From contig NZ_SCIN01000002.1 in the NCBI RefSeq assembly GCF_004101245.1, forward strand, positions 682,001 to 746,000: a stretch of DNA of 64,000 nt, in the 5' to 3' direction. This DNA is from Sphingomonas sp. UV9. GTDB taxonomy: Bacteria > Pseudomonadota > Alphaproteobacteria > Sphingomonadales > Sphingomonadaceae. Below the pieces are notes generated by a model. That model was not told where the DNA came from. It made no database searches and was given only the letters and a program-made list of their open reading frames with translations. Position 1 is the stretch's first letter. The number at the start of each line of letters is the position of its first letter. Positions 39,280 through 47,830 of this stretch are shown in pieces. The translations under genes were made by a program, and so were the position numbers.

Positions 39280-40614
39280 TTAATTCCCCTGGCCGGTCAG
39301 CACGTCGAGCGACCGGAAGAACACGGGATAGCTCGTCGCCACCGGCGATACGTCATCGATCGTGATCGGCTCCGCGCTCCCAAGTCCAGCCACGACCATG
39401 CTCATTGCGATGCGGTGGTCGAGTTTCGAGGCGATCCGAGCGCCGCCGCGGATCGCAGCGCCACCGGAGCCGGTGATCGCCATGCCGTCCTCATATTCCT
39501 CGCACGCCACGCCGCACGCTTCGAGCGCGATCCGCATCGTCGTGATCCGGTCCGATTCCTTGACGCGCAGCTCATGCGCCCCGCGGGCGACGGTCGTGCC
39601 GGTCGCGAACGCCGCGGCAACGAACAGCACCGGATATTCGTCGATCATGCTCGGCGCGAGATCGGCCGGCACCTCGATCGCAGTCAGCGGAGCATGCCGG
39701 ACCCTCAGGTCCGCGACCGGCTCGCCGCCGACGGTACGCGGGTCCAGCTCGGTAATGTCCGCGCCCATCATGCGCAGCGCGGTGACGATCCCAATCCGCG
39801 TCGGGTTCAGCCCGACATTGCGCACCACGATATCCGATCCCGGCACGATCGACGCCGCGACCAGCCAGAAGGCGGACGACGACGGATCGCCCGGCACGAC
39901 GATATCCTGCGGCCGCAACTCCGCTTCGCCGGTGATCGAGATCACCCGGCCCGCATCGGTCTCGTCGACCGTCAGCTTCGCGCCGAACCCGGTCAGCATC
40001 CGCTCGCTATGATCGCGCGTCGCGACCGGCTCGATCACCCGCGTGATCCCCGGCGTATTGAGTCCCGCCAGCAGGATCGCCGACTTCACCTGCGCCGACG
40101 CGACCGGCAGCGTGTATTCGATCGGCACCGCGGGGCACATCCCGCGCACCATCAGTGGCAGCCGCCCGCCCGGCGACGACGTGATGTCCGCGCCCATCTG
40201 CGACAGCGGCTCGATCACGCGCCCCATCGGTCGTCCTGACAGCGAGGCGTCGCCGGTAAAGGTGCAGGTGATCGGATGGCTCGACACCAGCCCCATCAGC
40301 AGCCGCGTCGACGTGCCAGAATTGCCCATCTCCAGCGCGGTCTCGGGCTGGAGCAGACCGCCGACCCCGACGCCGTCTACCGTCCAGATGCCATCATCGC
40401 CGCGCTCAATAGTAGCACCCATCGCCCGCATCGCCGCCGCAGTGGCGAGCACGTCCTCGCCCTCCAGCAAGCCTTCGATCCGACTGGTGCCGACCGCCAG
40501 GCTCGCGAACATCAGCGCGCGGTGGCTGATCGACTTGTCGCCGGGGACCGCGATCGAACCGGTCAAAGGACCGCGCGAAACCACGTCTAAGGGTTGGGGA
40601 AGGGGGTGTGCCAT
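39280..40614 (-). CDS. aroA: 3-phosphoshikimate 1-carboxyvinyltransferase (EPSP synthase)
   Basis: A 444-residue enzyme of the shikimate pathway that joins phosphoenolpyruvate to shikimate 3-phosphate. VPGDKSISHRALMFASLA, EMGNSGTSTRLLMGLVS, SLSGRPMGRVIEPLSQMGA and RVKESDRITTM are the conserved blocks, closest in pattern to the class II (CP4-like) group. The GNSGT segment keeps Gly at the position that is Ala in naturally glyphosate-tolerant CP4, so that particular tolerance change is absent. The start at 40614 precedes LPQPLDVV; cmk follows directly. Confidence 0.96.
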   Translation of the reverse strand: MAHPLPQPLDVVSRGPLTGSIAVPGDKSISHRALMFASLAVGTSRIEGLLEGEDVLATAAAMRAMGATIERGDDGIWTVDGVGVGGLLQPETALEMGNSGTSTRLLMGLVSSHPITCTFTGDASLSGRPMGRVIEPLSQMGADITSSPGGRLPLMVRGMCPAVPIEYTLPVASAQVKSAILLAGLNTPGITRVIEPVATRDHSERMLTGFGAKLTVDETDAGRVISITGEAELRPQDIVVPGDPSSSAFWLVAASIVPGSDIVVRNVGLNPTRIGIVTALRMMGADITELDPRTVGGEPVADLRVRHAPLTAIEVPADLAPSMIDEYPVLFVAAAFATGTTVARGAHELRVKESDRITTMRIALEACGVACEEYEDGMAITGSGGAAIRGGARIASKLDHRIAMSMVVAGLGSAEPITIDDVSPVATSYPVFFRSLDVLTGQGN

Positions 40615-40712
40615 GGGGCCGGGCTTTTGACAGTGGCCTTGCTCTATGGCAAGGCGCGCCCACTTTGCGAGGGCATCCCTCACAATCTATCCATTCGAAA
40701 GGTTCTATCGGC

Positions 40713-41039
40713 ATGATCAAGCCGGAATGGGGCACGAAACGTTCGTGCCCGAAATGCGCGACGCGTTTCTACGACCTCGAAAAAGCCGACCCCGTGACCT
40801 GCATCGAATGCGGGTATGCGTGGGAGCCCGAGCCTATCCTGAAGTCGAAGCAGCCGTTGCCGTTCGAAGTCGCCAAGCCCGACACCAAGAAGCCGGACGC
40901 GGATCTCGAGGATGACGAGGAAGAGGACATCGCCTCGATCACCGGCGAGGACGAAGAGCCTTCGGCCGACGACGAAGTCGATCTCGGCGGCGACGACGAC
41001 CTCGGCGTCGAGACGCCGCAGGACGAGCACGAGCGTTGA
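40713..41039 (+). CDS. TIGR02300-family (FYDLN acid) protein
   Basis: A 108-residue protein with an N-terminal zinc-ribbon-like domain (Cys12, Cys15, Cys30, Cys33) containing GTKRSCPKCATRFYDLEK, the name motif FYDLN being FYDLE here, and a very acidic C-terminal half rich in Asp and Glu. The family is restricted to alphaproteobacteria and of unknown function. It is divergent from aroA, as in relatives, and is followed by two hairpins and tRNA-Ala. Confidence 0.88.
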   Translation: MIKPEWGTKRSCPKCATRFYDLEKADPVTCIECGYAWEPEPILKSKQPLPFEVAKPDTKKPDADLEDDEEEDIASITGEDEEPSADDEVDLGGDDDLGVETPQDEHER

Positions 41040-41050
41040 TCTAGAATATT

Positions 41051-41108
41051 TTGGCAGGCGGTGTTTACGCCGCTTGCCAACCCGGGCGGGTCCGGTTAGT
41101 GACCCGCC
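41051..41108 (+). terminator. Two adjacent hairpins between the FYDLN gene and tRNA-Ala
   Basis: 41051-41063 and 41068-41080 pair over 13 bp including two G-U pairs, with loop TTTA. 41085-41092 (GGCGGGTC) and 41101-41108 pair perfectly with an 8-nt loop. No T-run follows either, so they may be a weak or factor-dependent terminator, or processing sites upstream of the tRNA. Confidence 0.5.
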
Positions 41109-41121
41109 TCCCAACGGGAAT

Positions 41122-41197
41122 GGGGCCGTAGCTCAGCTGGGAGAGCGTTCGCATGGCATGCGAAAGGTCAGGGGTTCGATCCCCCTCGGCTCCACCA
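41122..41197 (+). tRNA. tRNA-Ala (anticodon GGC), CCA encoded
   Basis: The acceptor arms GGGGCCG and CGGCTCC pair (G-U allowed), with AGCTCAGCTGGGAGAGC as D arm, the anticodon stem TTCGC/GCGAA with loop ATGGCAT, the T arm GGGGTTCGATCCCC, and ACCA at the end. The length is 76 nt with CCA. Confidence 0.97.
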
Positions 41198-41256
41198 TTT
41201 CCGTTGATGACCGGTCCGCCGGTACGCCTTAAATCTAGAGACCGACGTCGCCCGGA

Positions 41257-42132
41257 TCACGCCGACGCCGCGTGCATTTCCCGGAACGCGTCCTCGATCG
41301 CCTGGACCATCGCGCTTCCCTCGATCCGCGAGCCGGAGTCCGGCGCCACCAGCAAACCCAGCCGTCGCGTCGTGTCGAAGCCGGTCAGCGGGATCATCGC
41401 GATCCCCTCGCTCGCAAAGCAGCGCGGCATCACCGTCATCCCCAGCCCGGCGCGGACATAGGTCAACGCGCGGTCGTCGCTGACGGTACGCGCGGCCATG
41501 AACGGGCGGACGCCGCGCGCGGTGAAGAAGCGACTCGTTTCGGCCAACGCTTCGCAATGGCGGCGGACGATCATCGTTTCCTCCGCCACGTCGGCGACCG
41601 CGAGCGTGGTGCGTCCGGCCAGTCGGTGGTCGTTCGATACCGCCACTGCGAACCCTTCCTCGAACAGCACGAAGCCGCGCGCATCGTCGCCGATCGCACC
41701 GAGCATCACGTCGATCCGTCCGCGATCGAGCAGCGCGACCAGTTCGCTGCTGCGTCCTTCGACCACTTCGAGGCGCTCGGTGGCAGAGGCTCCCCGTGCC
41801 CGGCCGAGTGCAGCCGCGATCCACGACGGCGGCAGCGTGGTCGCGATCCCGAGGCGGACGAGTTTGGTCGGAACAGTGTCCTGCAAGTCCCGCTCGGCCG
41901 CCGCGAATTCGGCCTCGATCCGGCGGGCATGCACCGCGAACCGGGTGCCCGAGGGGGTGAGCTCGATCCGCCGGTTGGTCCGCAAGAACAGCGTCTGGCC
42001 GAGCGCCGTCTCCAGCTTGGCGATGCCGACCGACAGCGTCGGCTGCGAAATCCGGCACTGGGCGGCGGCGCGCGTGAAATTGCCCTGGTCGACGACCGCC
42101 AGGAAATAGCGCACCACGTACCGTTCAATCAT
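41257..42132 (-). CDS. LysR-family regulator, divergent to the leucine catabolic operon
   Basis: A 291-residue LysR protein. MIERYVVRYFLAVVDQGNFTRAAAQCRISQPTLS (in pieces) is the winged helix-turn-helix, and the effector domain follows with LVRLGIATTLPPSWIAAAL and GLGMTVMPRCFASEGIAMIPL. It is transcribed away from the isovaleryl-CoA dehydrogenase gene with 109 nt between them, and a LysR-type dyad lies in that gap, so it is the likely activator of the operon. The effector is probably a pathway intermediate; that is inferred. Confidence 0.9.
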   Translation of the reverse strand: MIERYVVRYFLAVVDQGNFTRAAAQCRISQPTLSVGIAKLETALGQTLFLRTNRRIELTPSGTRFAVHARRIEAEFAAAERDLQDTVPTKLVRLGIATTLPPSWIAAALGRARGASATERLEVVEGRSSELVALLDRGRIDVMLGAIGDDARGFVLFEEGFAVAVSNDHRLAGRTTLAVADVAEETMIVRRHCEALAETSRFFTARGVRPFMAARTVSDDRALTYVRAGLGMTVMPRCFASEGIAMIPLTGFDTTRRLGLLVAPDSGSRIEGSAMVQAIEDAFREMHAASA

Positions 42133-42144
42133 AGCCGGATCACC

Positions 42145-42159
42145 ATAGACCGGATCTAT
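42145..42159. promoter_or_regulatory. LysR-type operator ATAG-N7-CTAT
   Basis: ATAGA-CCGGA-TCTAT is a perfect dyad with the T-N11-A spacing that defines LysR boxes. It lies 12 nt from the lysR start and 82 nt from the dehydrogenase start, in the divergent promoter region. Confidence 0.6.
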
Positions 42160-42241
42160 CGCATGTGTTCGGTCGTATCAATTTCTCGACACGCGCCCAG
42201 TGGAGTATCAAGGTCGCAACACAAGGTCTGGAGAGGCTGCA

Positions 42242-43408
42242 ATGATACCCGATTTCGATTTCGCGCTCGGCGAATCCGCGGACATGATCCGCGAGAGCAC
42301 ACACCGCTTCGCCACCGACAAGATTGCGCCATTGGCGGCCAAGATCGACGCCGACGACTGGTTCCCGCGCGAGTTGTGGCCGGCGATGGGCGAACTCGGG
42401 TTGCACGGCATCACAGTCGAGGAGGAATATGGCGGCCTCGGCCTTGGTTATCTCGAGCATGTCGTCGCGGTCGAGGAAGTCAGCCGCGCCTCCGCGTCGA
42501 TCGGCCTCAGCTACGGCGCGCATTCGAACCTGTGCGTCAACCAGATCCGCCGCTGGGGCAACCCGGAGCAGAAGGCGAAGTATTTGCCCAAACTCGTCTC
42601 GGGCGAGCATGTCGGCAGCCTGGCGATGTCCGAAGCGGGCGCCGGCTCCGACGTCGTCTCGATGAAGCTGAAGGCGGTCAAGACCGACACCGGCTATATC
42701 CTCAACGGCACCAAGTTCTGGATCACCAACGCCGCCTATGCCGACACGCTGGTCGTCTATGCGAAGACGGGTGAAGGTTCGCGCGGGATCACCGCGTTCC
42801 TGATCGAGAAGGACATGCCCGGTTTCGCGATCGGCCAGAAGATCGACAAGATGGGGATGCGGGGCTCGCCGACCGCCGAACTCGTCTTCACCGATTGCGA
42901 AGTCCCGGCGGAGAACGTCATGGGGCCGGAGAATGGCGGCGTCGGCGTGCTGATGTCCGGCCTCGACTACGAGCGCGCCGTACTCGCGGGGATCCAGCTC
43001 GGCATCATGCAGGCGTGTCTCGACGTGGTGATCCCCTACGTCCGCGAGCGTAAGCAGTTCGGGACGCCGATCGGCCAGTTCCAGCTGATCCAGGCGAAGG
43101 TCGCCGACATGTACGTCGCGCTCAGCTCGGCGCGCGCCTATGTCTACGCGGTCGCCAAGTCGTGCGATGCGGGCAAGACGACGCGGTTCGACGCGGCGGG
43201 CGCGATCCTGCTGGCGAGCGAGAGCGCGGTGAAGGTGTCGCTTGAGGCGATCCAGGCGCTCGGCGGGGCAGGATATACCAAGGACTGGCCGGTCGAGCGC
43301 TTCATGCGCGACGCGAAACTGCTCGACATCGGCGCAGGCACGAACGAGATCCGCCGCATGCTGATCGGCCGCGAACTCATCGGCGCCGCGCCCAAGGTGA
43401 TGCAGTGA
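42242..43408 (+). CDS. ivd: Isovaleryl-CoA dehydrogenase
   Basis: A 388-residue FAD acyl-CoA dehydrogenase that oxidises isovaleryl-CoA to 3-methylcrotonyl-CoA in leucine breakdown. [38 protein letters not shown] and [19 protein letters not shown] are family blocks. The catalytic Glu is at residue 244 in [12 protein letters not shown], the position used by isovaleryl-CoA dehydrogenases rather than the later site of other acyl-CoA dehydrogenases. Genes for the next enzyme, methylcrotonyl-CoA carboxylase, follow. Confidence 0.94.
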   Translation: MIPDFDFALGESADMIRESTHRFATDKIAPLAAKIDADDWFPRELWPAMGELGLHGITVEEEYGGLGLGYLEHVVAVEEVSRASASIGLSYGAHSNLCVNQIRRWGNPEQKAKYLPKLVSGEHVGSLAMSEAGAGSDVVSMKLKAVKTDTGYILNGTKFWITNAAYADTLVVYAKTGEGSRGITAFLIEKDMPGFAIGQKIDKMGMRGSPTAELVFTDCEVPAENVMGPENGGVGVLMSGLDYERAVLAGIQLGIMQACLDVVIPYVRERKQFGTPIGQFQLIQAKVADMYVALSSARAYVYAVAKSCDAGKTTRFDAAGAILLASESAVKVSLEAIQALGGAGYTKDWPVERFMRDAKLLDIGAGTNEIRRMLIGRELIGAAPKVMQ

Positions 43409-43442
43409 GGGCGATCCTGAACCCCTGCAGGGTAAAGGGTAA

Positions 43443-45044
43443 GTGACCGCCCCCGTCCTCACCTCCGCGCTGTCCCCCGAGAGCGAAACCTTCCGCACGA
43501 ACGCCGTCCACAACCGCGCGCTCGCCGAGACCCTCCGCGATGACGTCGCCCGGACAGCGCTTGGCGGCAACGCCAAGTCCCGCGAGCGCCACACCGCACG
43601 CGGCAAGCTCCTCCCCCGCGACCGCGTCGAGCGCCTGCTCGACCCCGGCTCGCCGTTCCTAGAAATAGGTCAACTCGTCGCCAACGGCCTTTACGACGAT
43701 GAAGTCCCGGGCGCAGGCGTGATCGCCGGGATCGGCCGCGTCTCCGGTCGCCAGTGCATGATCCTGTGCAACGACGCGACGGTGAAGGGCGGCACGTATT
43801 TCCCGCTCACCGTGAAGAAACATCTGCGCGCCCAGGAGATCGCACAGGAGAATCTTCTTCCCTGCATCTACCTCGTCGACAGCGGCGGCGCGAACCTGCC
43901 GCATCAGGCAGAGGTCTTCCCCGACCGCGATCACTTCGGCCGCATCTTCTTCAACCAGGCGCAGATGTCGTCGCTCGGCATCCCGCAGATCGCCTGCGTC
44001 ATGGGCAGTTGTACCGCGGGCGGCGCGTACGTTCCCGCCATGTCCGACGAGACGATCATCGTCCGCGGGCAGGGGACGATCTTCCTCGCCGGCCCCCCGC
44101 TGGTGAAGGCCGCGACCGGCGAAGTCATCTCGGCCGAGGAACTGGGCGGCGCGGACACGCACGGCCGCCGCTCGGGCGTGGTCGATCACGTCGCCGAGAA
44201 TGACGAGCACGCGCTCACGATCGTCCGCGATATCATCTCGACGCTGCAACCGCAGGCGCAGACCGTGGTCAATCTCCAGCACCCCCGCCCGCCCAAATTT
44301 GCGGCCGAAGAGCTGTACGGCATTGTGCCCTCGGACGTCCGCGCGCCCTACGACGTCCACGAAGTCATCGCGCGCCTCGTCGACGGCAGCGAGTTCCACG
44401 AGTTCAAGGCGCTCTACGGCACGTCGCTCGTCTGCGGCTTCGCGCATATCTGGGGCATCCCCGTCGCAATCCTCGCCAACAACGGCGTGCTGTTCAGCGA
44501 GAGCGCCCAGAAAGGCGCGCACTTCATCGAACTCGCCTGCCAACGCCGCATCCCGCTGCTGTTCCTCCAAAACATCTCGGGCTTCATGGTCGGCGGCAAG
44601 TACGAGGCGGAGGGCATCGCCAAGCACGGCGCCAAGCTCGTCACCGCCGTCGCCACCGCCACCGTCCCGAAGATCACCGTCCTGATCGGCGGCAGTTTCG
44701 GCGCGGGCAATTACGGCATGTGCGGCCGTGCCTATTCGCCGCGCTTCCTGTTCACCTGGCCCAACAGCCGGATCAGCGTGATGGGCGGCGAGCAGGCAGC
44801 CTCGGTCCTCGCCACCGTCCACCGCGATGCCGACGGCTGGACGCCGGAAGAGGCCGAAGCCTTCAAGGCGCCCGTCCGCGCCAAATACGAGGACGAGGGC
44901 AATCCCTGGTACGCCACCGCGCGGCTATGGGACGACGGCATCATCGACCCCGCGCAGACCCGCGACGTGCTCGGCCTCGCCTTTGCCGCGACGCTAAACG
45001 CTCCCATCCCCGAACGCCCCGCGTTCGGCGTGTTCAGGATGTAA
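43443..45044 (+). CDS. mccB: Methylcrotonyl-CoA carboxylase, carboxyltransferase (beta) subunit
   Basis: A 533-residue carboxyltransferase that passes CO2 from biotin to 3-methylcrotonyl-Co[27 protein letters not shown] is the standard opening; [55 protein letters not shown], and in the second half [13 protein letters not shown] and [21 protein letters not shown] follow in order (longer ones split). [13 protein letters not shown] is the acyl-CoA specificity region of MCC rather than propionyl-CoA carboxylase. The start is the GTG at 43443, 34 nt after ivd. Confidence 0.95.
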   Translation: MTAPVLTSALSPESETFRTNAVHNRALAETLRDDVARTALGGNAKSRERHTARGKLLPRDRVERLLDPGSPFLEIGQLVANGLYDDEVPGAGVIAGIGRVSGRQCMILCNDATVKGGTYFPLTVKKHLRAQEIAQENLLPCIYLVDSGGANLPHQAEVFPDRDHFGRIFFNQAQMSSLGIPQIACVMGSCTAGGAYVPAMSDETIIVRGQGTIFLAGPPLVKAATGEVISAEELGGADTHGRRSGVVDHVAENDEHALTIVRDIISTLQPQAQTVVNLQHPRPPKFAAEELYGIVPSDVRAPYDVHEVIARLVDGSEFHEFKALYGTSLVCGFAHIWGIPVAILANNGVLFSESAQKGAHFIELACQRRIPLLFLQNISGFMVGGKYEAEGIAKHGAKLVTAVATATVPKITVLIGGSFGAGNYGMCGRAYSPRFLFTWPNSRISVMGGEQAASVLATVHRDADGWTPEEAEAFKAPVRAKYEDEGNPWYATARLWDDGIIDPAQTRDVLGLAFAATLNAPIPERPAFGVFRM

Positions 45045-45048
45045 CCCG

Positions 45049-45534
45049 ATGATCCTGCTGTCACTTCTCCTCGCCGCCGAACAAGTCACCCCGGTCCAGC
45101 CGATCGTCAAGGGCACCGGCCTTCCCCCCGCCGTAATGACCGAGGAGGCCGGCGTCATGGCGCCGATCGACGCGCTCTTCGCCGCGCTTGCCGCCCGCGA
45201 CGGCCAGGCAATCCTCGCGCAGGTCCGCCCCGACGGCGGCGCCACGGTCGCCGAGGAAAAGCCCGACGGCACCCGCTCGGTCCGCCGCATGAGCTGGCCC
45301 GAGTTCGCCGCCTCGATCAAGCCGGGCCCCGAACGCTACGCCGAACGCCTGACCGATCCGGCGGTCGATATCGACGGCGACATCGCGATGGTCTGGTCGC
45401 CGTACGTCTTCACGATCGACGGCAAGGTCGCGCATTGCGGCACCGATCATTTCGACATGGTCCGCGAGGCCGGCCGCTGGAAGATCGCCAACGTCACCTG
45501 GTCGTCGCGCACCACCGGATGCCCCGCGCAATGA
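45049..45534 (+). CDS. Secreted NTF2-like (SnoaL/DUF4440-type) protein inside the leucine operon
   Basis: A 161-residue protein with an N-terminal signal (MILLSLLLAAEQ; short) and an NTF2-like fold: APIDALFAALAARDGQAILAQV, then ERLTDPAVDIDGDIAMVWSPYVFTIDGKVAHCGTDHFDMVREAGRWKIANVTW (split) as the curved sheet with the usual terminal W-K-I. Cys in VAHCGTD and TGCPAQ could form a disulfide. It begins 4 nt after mccB and its TGA overlaps the mccA ATG, so it is tightly embedded. Such proteins are ligand-binding or enzymatic; the role here is unknown. Confidence 0.85.
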   Translation: MILLSLLLAAEQVTPVQPIVKGTGLPPAVMTEEAGVMAPIDALFAALAARDGQAILAQVRPDGGATVAEEKPDGTRSVRRMSWPEFAASIKPGPERYAERLTDPAVDIDGDIAMVWSPYVFTIDGKVAHCGTDHFDMVREAGRWKIANVTWSSRTTGCPAQ

Positions 45535-47369
45535 TCGCGTCGCTCCTGATCGCCAATCGCGGCGAGATCGCCTGCCGCATCATCCGCACCGCGCGGGCGC
45601 TCGGCATCCGCACGATCGCGGTCTATTCCGACGCCGATGCAAACGCGCTCCACGTTCGCCAGGCCGACGAAGCCGTCCACATCGGCGCATCCCCCGTGCG
45701 CGAAAGCTATCTCGTCGGCGACCGCATCATCGCCGCCGCGCGAGGCACCGGCGCCGAGGCGATCCACCCCGGCTACGGCTTCCTCTCGGAGAATGCCGAC
45801 TTCGCGCAAGCCGTGCTCGACGCCGGGCTGGTCTGGGTCGGCCCCAATCCCGACAGCATCCGCGCAATGGGCCTGAAGGACGCCGCCAAACAGCGCATGA
45901 TCGCCGCCGGCGTGCCCGTCACGCCCGGTTATCTCGGCGAGGACCAGTCCCCCGAAAAGCTCCAGCGCGAGGCCGACGCGATCGGCTATCCCGTCCTCAT
46001 CAAGGCGGTCGCGGGCGGTGGCGGCAAGGGCATGCGCCGCGTCGACACCGCCGCGGAGTTCGCCGACTCCCTCGTCTCGTGCCAGCGCGAGGCGGCGTCG
46101 TCGTTCGGCAACACCGACGTCCTGATCGAGAAATACATCCTCTCGCCGCGCCATATCGAGGTGCAGGTCTTCGGCGACACCCACGGCAACGTCGTCCACC
46201 TGTTCGAACGCGACTGCTCGCTCCAGCGCCGCCACCAGAAGGTGATCGAGGAAGCCCCCGCACCCGGCATGGACGCCGCGACCCGCGACGCGATCTGCGC
46301 GGCGGCGGTGAAGGCGGCCAAAGCGGTCGATTATGTCGGTGCCGGCACGATCGAATTCATCGCCGATGCCAGCGAAGGCCTGCGCGCCGACGGCATCTGG
46401 TTCATGGAAATGAACACCCGGTTGCAGGTCGAGCACCCCGTAACGGAGGAGATCACCGGGCAGGACCTCGTCGAATGGCAGCTCCGTGTCGCCAGCGGCG
46501 AGCCGTTGCCGAAGCGCCAGGACGAACTGGCGATCGACGGCTGGGCGATGGAAGCGCGGTTGTACGCGGAGGACCCCGCCAAGGGTTTCCTCCCCTCGAT
46601 CGGGACACTCGAACGCTTCGATCTCGGGAGCAGCGCCCGTGTCGATACCGGGGTGGAGCAGGGCGCCGAAATCTCGCCCTTCTACGACCCGATGATCGCC
46701 AAGGTCATCGCGTGGGGCGAGGACCGCGAGACAGCGCGCGAAGCCTTGGCGGACGCACTTGATGGCGCGGTCGTCTGGCCGGTACGCTCCAACGCGGGGT
46801 TTCTCGTCGAGGCGCTCGACCACCCCGACTTCGTTGCCGGCACGCTCGACACCGGACTGATCGCCCGCGAAGGCGACGCGCTCATGCCGCCGACGCATCC
46901 TACCGAAGAGGCGTTGGCCGAGGCGGCCGGCGCGCTCGTGTCGGCCGATCCGATCGCGGGTTTTCGTTTAAATGCCGCCCCCCGCCGCAGCGCGACGTTC
47001 CTGCTGGACGGCGAACCGGTCGAGGTCGAGCTCGACGGACATGCCGGAACGATGCCGGCCTTCGAAGACGTGCTCATCTCCGAAGCCGGCCAGACGTGGC
47101 AACTGAAACCTTGGCGTGCATCCGGAGTGGCGGCTGGCGCGGCGGCGGACGGCGCGATTTTGTCGCCAATGCCCGGCCGCATCATCGCGGTCGACGTGGC
47201 GGCGGGCGATACCGTCACCAAGGGCCAGAAGCTCGTCACGCTCGAGGCGATGAAGATGGAGCATTCGCTGACCGCGCCGTTCGACGGAACGGTCGCCGAT
47301 CTCACCGCGATCGAGGGCGGGCAGGTGACCGAGGGCACGCTGCTCGTCCGTATCGAGAAGGACAACTGA
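45531..47369 (+). CDS. mccA: Methylcrotonyl-CoA carboxylase biotin-containing (alpha) subunit
   Basis: A 612-residue biotin carboxylase plus biotin carboxyl carrier. IASLLIANRGEIACRIIRTA is the usual start, IHPGYGFLSENADFAQAV, KAVAGGGGKGMRRV (ATP-grasp), ERDCSLQRRHQKVIEEAPAP and EMNTRLQVEHPVTEEITG identify the carboxylase. LVTLEAMKMEHSLTAPF contains the biotinylated Lys575. The ATG at 45531 overlaps the stop of the NTF2-like gene. With MccB it forms the carboxylase of leucine degradation. Confidence 0.95.
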   Translation: MIASLLIANRGEIACRIIRTARALGIRTIAVYSDADANALHVRQADEAVHIGASPVRESYLVGDRIIAAARGTGAEAIHPGYGFLSENADFAQAVLDAGLVWVGPNPDSIRAMGLKDAAKQRMIAAGVPVTPGYLGEDQSPEKLQREADAIGYPVLIKAVAGGGGKGMRRVDTAAEFADSLVSCQREAASSFGNTDVLIEKYILSPRHIEVQVFGDTHGNVVHLFERDCSLQRRHQKVIEEAPAPGMDAATRDAICAAAVKAAKAVDYVGAGTIEFIADASEGLRADGIWFMEMNTRLQVEHPVTEEITGQDLVEWQLRVASGEPLPKRQDELAIDGWAMEARLYAEDPAKGFLPSIGTLERFDLGSSARVDTGVEQGAEISPFYDPMIAKVIAWGEDRETAREALADALDGAVVWPVRSNAGFLVEALDHPDFVAGTLDTGLIAREGDALMPPTHPTEEALAEAAGALVSADPIAGFRLNAAPRRSATFLLDGEPVEVELDGHAGTMPAFEDVLISEAGQTWQLKPWRASGVAAGAAADGAILSPMPGRIIAVDVAAGDTVTKGQKLVTLEAMKMEHSLTAPFDGTVADLTAIEGGQVTEGTLLVRIEKDN

Positions 47370-47830
47370 TGGCAGGCCGCTATTTCGAAGACTGGACGAT
47401 CGGCGACCGGATCGAGCACGAGATCCGCCGCACGGTGACCGAGACGGACAACCTCCTGTTCTCGACGATGACGCACAACCCGCAGCCGCTCCACCTCGAT
47501 ATCGAGGCGGCCAAGGCGAGCGAGTTCGGCCGGATCCTCGTCAACGGCACCTTCACCTTCGCGCTGATGGTCGGGCTGTCGGTCGGCGAGACGACGCTTG
47601 GCACGCTCGTCGCCAATCTCGGCTACGACAAGCTCGTGCATCCGAAGCCGGTATTCATCGGCGACACGATGCGCTGCCAGACCGAGGTCACCGACCTCAA
47701 GCCCAGCAAGTCGCGCCCGAACGCGGGCATCGTCACCTTCACGCACCGGCTGATCAACCAGCGCGACGAGATCGTCTGCCAATGCCTGCGCACCGCCCTG
47801 ATCGAGCGGCGCGCAGTCACACCTCAGTGA
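47369..47830 (+). CDS. MaoC-family (R)-hydratase-like protein
   Basis: A 153-residue hotdog-fold protein. [20 protein letters not shown] is the standard MaoC opening, [21 protein letters not shown] contains the hydratase site (Asn/His pattern), and [21 protein letters not shown] the next block. Its ATG shares bases with the mccA stop (TGATG). In leucine operons of this group such a gene often takes part in hydration of the acyl-CoA after carboxylation; 3-methylglutaconyl-CoA hydratase is a possible role since no enoyl-CoA hydratase gene is nearby. Confidence 0.88.
   Translation: MAGRYFEDWTIGDRIEHEIRRTVTETDNLLFSTMTHNPQPLHLDIEAAKASEFGRILVNGTFTFALMVGLSVGETTLGTLVANLGYDKLVHPKPVFIGDTMRCQTEVTDLKPSKSRPNAGIVTFTHRLINQRDEIVCQCLRTALIERRAVTPQ

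Noticed and set aside
39280..40614. Naturally glyphosate-tolerant EPSP synthase
   Set aside because: Although the pattern is class II-like, the Gly that is Ala in the tolerant CP4 enzyme is kept (GNSGT), so tolerance cannot be claimed from sequence.
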